This document shows, one piece after another, positions 14,282 through 18,165 of a stretch of DNA of 18,165 nucleotides. The stretch spans positions 1-18,165 of the forward strand of contig CAMPCT010000019.1 of assembly GCA_946647055.1 (NCBI GenBank). Reading direction: 5' to 3'. The DNA comes from an uncultured Atopobium sp. Lineage in GTDB: Bacteria > Actinomycetota > Coriobacteriia > Coriobacteriales > Atopobiaceae. Both the position numbers and the translations under genes were made by a program. Positions within the stretch are counted from its first letter, which is position 1. Each line of letters opens with the position of its first letter. The notes beneath the pieces were generated by a model that ran no database searches, was not told the origin of the DNA, and saw only the letters and a list, made by a program, of their open reading frames with translations.

Positions 14282-15353
14282 CGCCCTCAGCCTCCTTCCT
14301 GGTGAACACGACCTTGTAGGTGATGAAGAACTCGCATCCGATGATGAAGAAGAGGATGATGCCGGTGAGGATGTCACCAAAGCTGTGGTTGAGCCCGTAC
14401 GCCGTGGAGATCTCGCCGGCGCCACAGCCCATGAAGGCGAGCAGCAGCGAGCTCGCCACCATGACGAGCGGGTTGAACTTGGCGAGCCACGCGACCATGA
14501 CGGCCGTGAAGCCGCGGCCGGCGGAGAGCGTGGTGGTCAGCGTGTGGTTGGTGCCGGCGACCAGCAGCAGGCCGGCAAAGCCGCAGATGGCGCCCGAGAG
14601 CAGCAGGGTGCGCAGGATGACCTTCTCGACCTTGATGCCGACGTAGCGGGCCGTGTTGGTGCTCTCGCCCACGACGGAGATCTCGTAGCCGTGCTTGCTG
14701 TAGGTGAGGTAGACGTACATCGCGACCGTGACGACGGCGACGAGCAGGATGTTGAGCAGGTAGCGGTTGCCGGCGATCACGGGGAACCAGCCGGCCTCGG
14801 ACGACTGGTTGATGATGCCGATGGTGCCCGAGCCCTTGGGGACCTCCCAGACGATGACGAAGTAGGCCACGAGCTGGGTGGCCACGTAGTTCATCATGAG
14901 GGTGAAGAGGGTCTCGTTGGTGTTCCAGCGCGCCTTGAAGAACGCGGGGATGACCGCCCAGATGGCACCGGCCGCGCAGGACGTCACGAACATGATGAGG
15001 ATGAGCACGGGGCCGGGGACCTTGTCGCCCAGCACGATCATGCAGGCGGCCGAGGAGAGGCAGCCCATCATGATCTGGCCCTCGCCGCCCAGGTTCCAGA
15101 AGCGCATGCGGAAGGCGGGCGTGAGCGCGACCGACACGCAGAGCAGGATCGCGAGCTCCTGCATGAGGATCCAGAACTTGCGCGCAGAGCCAAAGGCGCC
15201 CTTGATCATGGAGGCGTAGACCGCGATCGGGTTGAGGCCCGTCGTGATGGTCGTGACGACGCCGCAGACCACGAGGGCAATGGCGATGGCAAGGAGCCTG
15301 ACCCCAAGGGCCTGGGCCATCGTCATCTCCTTGCGTTTGGTGATGTGAATCAT
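14274..15353 (-). CDS. BMP-type nucleoside ABC transporter, first permease
   Basis: 359 residues from the ATG at 15353, which directly abuts the stop of the ATPase gene and keeps the basic KRK before the first membrane segment. An alternative is the ATG at 15320 (MAQALG..., 348 residues), which has AAGGAG 6 nt upstream; the sequence does not settle it. The family is BPD_transp_2: about ten hydrophobic segments, the TTGLNPIAVYASMIKGAFGS region after the first, the conserved FRMRFWNLGGEGQIMMG motif, and the loop GYEISVVGESTNTARYVGI, the likely coupling helix for the ATPase. It is the YufP/NupP-like partner of the other permease; the two form the heterodimeric membrane channel. It overlaps the downstream permease by 8 bp. 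Confidence 0.93.
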   Translation of the reverse strand: MIHITKRKEMTMAQALGVRLLAIAIALVVCGVVTTITTGLNPIAVYASMIKGAFGSARKFWILMQELAILLCVSVALTPAFRMRFWNLGGEGQIMMGCLSSAACMIVLGDKVPGPVLILIMFVTSCAAGAIWAVIPAFFKARWNTNETLFTLMMNYVATQLVAYFVIVWEVPKGSGTIGIINQSSEAGWFPVIAGNRYLLNILLVAVVTVAMYVYLTYSKHGYEISVVGESTNTARYVGIKVEKVILRTLLLSGAICGFAGLLLVAGTNHTLTTTLSAGRGFTAVMVAWLAKFNPLVMVASSLLLAFMGCGAGEISTAYGLNHSFGDILTGIILFFIIGCEFFITYKVVFTRKEAEGDA

Positions 15354-16889
15354 CTAGGCCTCAACCCCTCCCAGCTTGGTCATCATCATGCCCACCTCGT
15401 TCTTGTTGGTGGAGCGGCCGTCGACGATGCCGCTCACCTTGCCACCGCAGAGCACGAGGATGCGGTCGCACAGCTCCAGCAGCACGTCGAGGTCCTCGCC
15501 CACGTACACCACGGCGACGCCCTTCTCCTTCTGCTGGTTGATGAGGTCGTAGATGAGGTACGACGAGTTGACGTCGAGTCCGCGCACGGCGTAGGCGGAG
15601 AGGAGCACGGTGGGGGAGGAGGCGATCTCCCTGCCCACGAGCACCTTCTGCACGTTGCCGCCCGAGAGGCGGCGCACCGCCGTCTCGATGCTCGGGGTGT
15701 TGACCTCGAGCTCGTCGACGACCTTCTCGGCGAGCGCGTGCGGCGTCTTGCGGTCGGTGAAGACGGACTTGCCGCGCCTGAACGAGCGCAGCATCATGTT
15801 GTCGGAGAGGTCCATGCTCGCCACGAGGCCCATGCCCAGGCGGTCCTCGGGCACGAACGAGAGGGCGACGCCCATGGTCGCGATCTCGTACGGGTCCTTG
15901 CCGATGAGCTGCTCGGAGCTGCCGTCATCAGAGAGGTACTCGACGCTGCCGGACTCGACCACCTGGAGGCCGGCGATGGCCTCGAGGAGCTCCTTCTGGC
16001 CGCAGCCCGAGATGCCGGCGATGCCCAGGATCTCGCCCGCGTAGATGGAGAACGAGACGTCGTCGAGCTTGAGGATGCCGTCGGAGCTGCGCACGGTGAG
16101 GTTGCTCACGCGGACGCGCTCATGGGTGTCGTGCGGCTCGGGGCGGTCGATGTTGAGCGTGACCTGACGGCCCACCATCATGTTGGTCATCTCCTGCGGG
16201 TTGGTCTCGGCCGTGACCATCTGGCCGACGTACTCGCCCTTGCGCAGGACCGCGACGCGGTCGGAGATGTCCTGCACCTCGTGGAGCTTGTGCGTGATGA
16301 TGATGATCGCCTTGCCGTCGTCGCGCATGTTGCGCAGGACCGCGAAGAGCTTGTCGGTCTCCTGCGGCGTGAGGACGGCGGTGGGCTCGTCGAGGATGAG
16401 GATCTCGGCGCCACGATAGAGGAGCTTCACGATCTCGACCGTCTGCTTCTGCGAGACGGACATGTCGTAGACCTTCTGGTTGGGATCGACGTCGAACCCG
16501 TAGGCGTCGCAGATCTCGCGGACGCGCTTCGCGGCGGCGGAGAGGTCGAACTTCTTCTCGTCCTCGAGGCCGAGCACGATGTTCTCGACCGCGGTGAACA
16601 CGTTCACCAGCTTGAAGTGCTGGTGGATCATGCCGATGCCGTGGTCGAAGGCATCCTTGGGCGAGGAGATGGTGGCGGGCTTGCCATCGATCTCGATGGT
16701 GCCGGCGTCGGGGTAGTAGATGCCCGACAGCATGTTCATGAGCGTGGTCTTGCCGCTGCCGTTCTCACCAAGCAGGGCGAGGATCTCGCCTCGGTAGATG
16801 TCGAGGTCGACATCCTTGTTGGCGATGACCTTGCCCGCAAACTCCTTGGTGATGCCGCGCATGCGGACTGCGGGGGTCTTCTCTTCCAT
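15354..16889 (-). CDS. BMP-type nucleoside ABC transporter, tandem ATP-binding protein
   Basis: 511 residues from the ATG at 16889, preceded by GAGAAGGGAAG; the open frame continues upstream through repeat-rich non-coding DNA, which is not expected to be translated. Two nucleotide-binding domains power uptake. NBD1: Walker A GENGSGKTT (41-49), Q-loop near Gln90, Walker B ILILDEPT (163-170), switch His200; its signature is MSVSQKQ (143-149), lacking the canonical LSGGQ. NBD2: canonical LSGGN (408-412) but the P-loop position reads GISGCGQKE (292-300), lacking GKT, and SAYAVRG (431-437) stands where the family usually has a Gln-Pro-Thr-Arg-Gly run. So one composite ATP site is likely catalytic (NBD1 P-loop with NBD2 signature) and the other degenerate, as in RbsA/YufO-type proteins. 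The first permease gene abuts its stop. Confidence 0.93.
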   Translation of the reverse strand: MEEKTPAVRMRGITKEFAGKVIANKDVDLDIYRGEILALLGENGSGKTTLMNMLSGIYYPDAGTIEIDGKPATISSPKDAFDHGIGMIHQHFKLVNVFTAVENIVLGLEDEKKFDLSAAAKRVREICDAYGFDVDPNQKVYDMSVSQKQTVEIVKLLYRGAEILILDEPTAVLTPQETDKLFAVLRNMRDDGKAIIIITHKLHEVQDISDRVAVLRKGEYVGQMVTAETNPQEMTNMMVGRQVTLNIDRPEPHDTHERVRVSNLTVRSSDGILKLDDVSFSIYAGEILGIAGISGCGQKELLEAIAGLQVVESGSVEYLSDDGSSEQLIGKDPYEIATMGVALSFVPEDRLGMGLVASMDLSDNMMLRSFRRGKSVFTDRKTPHALAEKVVDELEVNTPSIETAVRRLSGGNVQKVLVGREIASSPTVLLSAYAVRGLDVNSSYLIYDLINQQKEKGVAVVYVGEDLDVLLELCDRILVLCGGKVSGIVDGRSTNKNEVGMMMTKLGGVEA

Positions 16890-16935
16890 GGCTTCCCTTC
16901 TCATGGGCCTGGGCACCCAAGGGGACGGTGCTGAT

Positions 16936-17034
16936 GGGGTACCAAAGGGGGTTGGCGAGGGGCATGCGTCCTCGTAAACCAAATGGAGGCTGACAAGGGG
17001 AGTCGTCCCCATTGTCAACCCCCTTTGATACCCC
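16936..17034. repeat. Nested inverted repeats in the binding-protein/ATPase gap
   Basis: Outer arms 16936-16954 (ggggtaccaaagggggttg) and 17016-17034 are reverse complements at 18 of 19 positions. Nested within is a 27-nt hairpin at 16991-17017: tgacaa (16991-16996) with ttgtca (17012-17017), and gggga (16997-17001) with tcccc (17006-17010), loop gtcg, one bulged A at 17011. The inner hairpin shares its arrangement with the one at 3313-3340, and GTACCAAAGGG (16939-16949) recurs inverted at 231-241. The remaining 16955-16990 contains a weaker stem, cgagg/cctcg. The whole lies in a 179-bp gap with no gene. It could be a mobile palindromic repeat or an RNA element that sets expression of the operon downstream of the binding protein. 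Confidence 0.6.
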
Positions 17035-17061
17035 TCCTTCCGAGGAACCCGGAAGGAGGGG
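17031..17061 (-). terminator. Stem-loop directly after the binding-protein gene (partial terminator or mRNA-stabilising hairpin)
   Basis: A perfect 12-bp stem, cccctccttccg (17031-17042) with cggaaggagggg (17050-17061), encloses a 7-nt loop. On the minus strand it starts 7 nt after the binding-protein stop. No U-tract follows, so full termination is unlikely. Hairpins in this position commonly protect the binding-protein message and lower expression of the downstream ATPase and permeases, which fits the need for excess binding protein. Its left arm shares 17031-17034 with the outer inverted repeat. Confidence 0.6.
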
Positions 17062-17068
17062 GTCAATC

Positions 17069-18165
17069 CTAGAACGCGGTGTCGAGCAGGTTGATGCCGT
17101 CGATCTGCAGGTCGAAGTAAGGAGCGGAGCGGAACTCGGACTCATGGAAGTAGCCGTCGGCGATGACCTCGGTGTCGCCCTCGTAGGCGGCGTCGGTGTC
17201 GACGTCGGCCATGTAGGAGTCGACGGTCTCGCCACCGTTGATGGTGAAGGTGGAGGTGTCGAAGACGTGGATGGAGCCGTCCTCGAGGCCAGCCTGGACC
17301 TCGGCGATCTTCTCGGCGGTGCCGGCGGCAGCGGCGGCCTCGTTCACCTCGGTGAGCTGGACGGAGCCGGTGGCAAGGGTGCCGGTCCAGTCGGCGTCGA
17401 TGGCCTCGCCGTTGAGGACCTGGTTGTAGGCGTACTCATAGTACGGGGCCCAGTTGATGCGCGAGGACACGATGAAGGTGTTGGGGCAGGCGTCGACGGT
17501 GGAGCCGTTGTAGGAGACGTCGGGGATGCCGGCGTTCTCGCAGGCGGTGGGGGCGCCCATGGAGTCGGCGTGCTGGGAGATGAGGTCGGCGCCGCCGTCG
17601 ATCAGCTTGGTCGCGCCCTCCTTCTCGGCGGTCTCGTCATACCAGGAGCCGGTGAAGGTGACGTCCATGGTCACGTCGGGCACGATGGACTTGGCGCCCA
17701 GGAAGAACGAGGTGTAGCCGGAGACGACCTCGGCGTAGGTGAAGGCGCCCACGTAGCCCATCTTGGGGGTGGCACCCTTGAGCTGGCCGGCGTCGGCGAT
17801 CTCCTGGAGCTTCATGCCAGCGGCGACACCGGCGAGGTAGCGGCCCTCGTAGATGGAGGCGAAGGCGTTGTGGTAGTTGTCGAGGCCCTCGGTGTGGGCC
17901 TTGGTGCCGGTGGCGTGGCAGAACTGGACCTCGGGGAACTCCTTGGCGGCCTGGATCATGTAGTCCTCGTGGCCGAAGGAGTCGGCGAAGATGAGGGCGC
18001 AGCCAGCGTCGGCGAGGTCGGCGGCGGCGTCATAGCACTCCTGGCCCTCGGGGATGTTGGTCTTGATCATGTAGTCGGACTCGGAGACGCCCAGGTTGGT
18101 CATGGCCTCGTTGAAGCCGTTGATGAAGTTGAGGTCGTAGGTGGAGTTCTCGTCGTGCAGGCAGA
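17069..18165 (-). CDS. BMP-family (PnrA/Med-like) nucleoside-binding lipoprotein (N-terminus missing)
   Basis: 364 residues are visible and the frame stays open to the window edge, so the signal peptide and lipobox are not seen. The protein matches the BMP/Med family of surface-anchored ABC substrate-binding proteins: STYDLNFINGFNEAMTNLG near the edge, IFADSFGHED and YMIQAAKEFPEVQF (the type I periplasmic-binding fold), then NYHNAFASIYEGRYLAGVAAG, GYVGAFTYAEVVSGYTSFFLGA, and ISQHADSMGAPTACENAG. Family members such as PnrA of Treponema and BmpA of Borrelia bind purine nucleosides; the neighbours (tandem ATPase plus two permeases) fit this. Codon use is highly biased to C-ending codons, consistent with high expression. 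It is acidic and has five cysteines in the visible part, many for an exported lipoprotein. It is the upstream gene of the minus-strand operon in the window. Confidence 0.92.
   Translation of the reverse strand, partial: CLHDENSTYDLNFINGFNEAMTNLGVSESDYMIKTNIPEGQECYDAAADLADAGCALIFADSFGHEDYMIQAAKEFPEVQFCHATGTKAHTEGLDNYHNAFASIYEGRYLAGVAAGMKLQEIADAGQLKGATPKMGYVGAFTYAEVVSGYTSFFLGAKSIVPDVTMDVTFTGSWYDETAEKEGATKLIDGGADLISQHADSMGAPTACENAGIPDVSYNGSTVDACPNTFIVSSRINWAPYYEYAYNQVLNGEAIDADWTGTLATGSVQLTEVNEAAAAAGTAEKIAEVQAGLEDGSIHVFDTSTFTINGGETVDSYMADVDTDAAYEGDTEVIADGYFHESEFRSAPYFDLQIDGINLLDTAF

Noticed and set aside
14282..14425. N-terminal extension of the second permease frame
   Set aside because: Ser/Arg-rich low-complexity sequence overlapping the first permease; the ATG at 14281 has a clear Shine-Dalgarno and begins the conserved protein.
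14130..16934. 934-codon plus-strand open frame opposite the transporter permeases and ATPase
   Set aside because: Its product is dominated by Asp, Glu, His, Gly, Ala and Val in the antisense pattern of GC-rich genes; the minus-strand genes have complete family motifs.
16890..17066. N-terminal extension of the transporter ATPase frame upstream of 16889
   Set aside because: It would translate the inverted-repeat gap, lacks family similarity, and a good ribosome-binding site precedes the ATG at 16889.

Overview
The window is GC-rich bacterial chromosome with tightly packed genes and strongly C/G-ending codons. The mix of housekeeping proteins, the Uup-like actinobacterial ABC-F, the BFD/DUF1667 oxidoreductase trio and the purine-nucleoside (BMP-type) transporter fits an anaerobic, gut- or oral-type member of the Actinobacteria, most likely class Coriobacteriia (Olsenella/Atopobium-like). 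The taxon is inferred from protein style and composition; no rRNA or tRNA gene is present to confirm it.

Layout. Positions 1-141 hold the end of a surface-protein-like gene. Positions 281-3296 (+) carry der (ribosome-assembly GTPase), plsY and gpsA; plsY and gpsA overlap by one base and together make glycerol-3-phosphate and acylate it for phospholipids. Positions 3384-5246 (+) carry rpe and a cysteine desulfurase. Positions 5326-9998 (+) are a four-gene run with 1-3 nt gaps: a coiled-coil/zinc-ribbon protein, coaBC (coenzyme A synthesis, TTG start), nfo (endonuclease IV) and an ABC-F ATPase. Positions 10122-13220 (+) are a translationally coupled trio: a GlpA-like FAD oxidoreductase with a BFD-type iron-sulfur tail, an FAD/NAD pyridine-nucleotide-disulfide-type oxidoreductase, and a small four-cysteine DUF1667 protein. 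A strong bidirectional terminator at 13256-13283 separates this from a convergent (-) strand operon at 13289-18165 that encodes a BMP-family nucleoside ABC transporter: binding protein (its N-terminus lies beyond the window), ATPase and two permeases.

Two things merit a second look. First, the oxidoreductase trio looks like a soluble, membrane-anchor-free relative of anaerobic glycerol-3-phosphate dehydrogenase whose electron acceptor is not evident. Second, several non-coding gaps contain related hairpins built on GACAA...TTGTC or GGACA...TGTCC arms (175-205, 3313-3340, 10054-10077, 16991-17017), and a similar 14-bp inverted repeat lies in frame inside the ABC-F gene (9632-9683). These look like members of a dispersed palindromic repeat family. 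No CRISPR array, transposase, integrase, tRNA or rRNA was seen, and no stretch longer than 300 bases lacks a gene.
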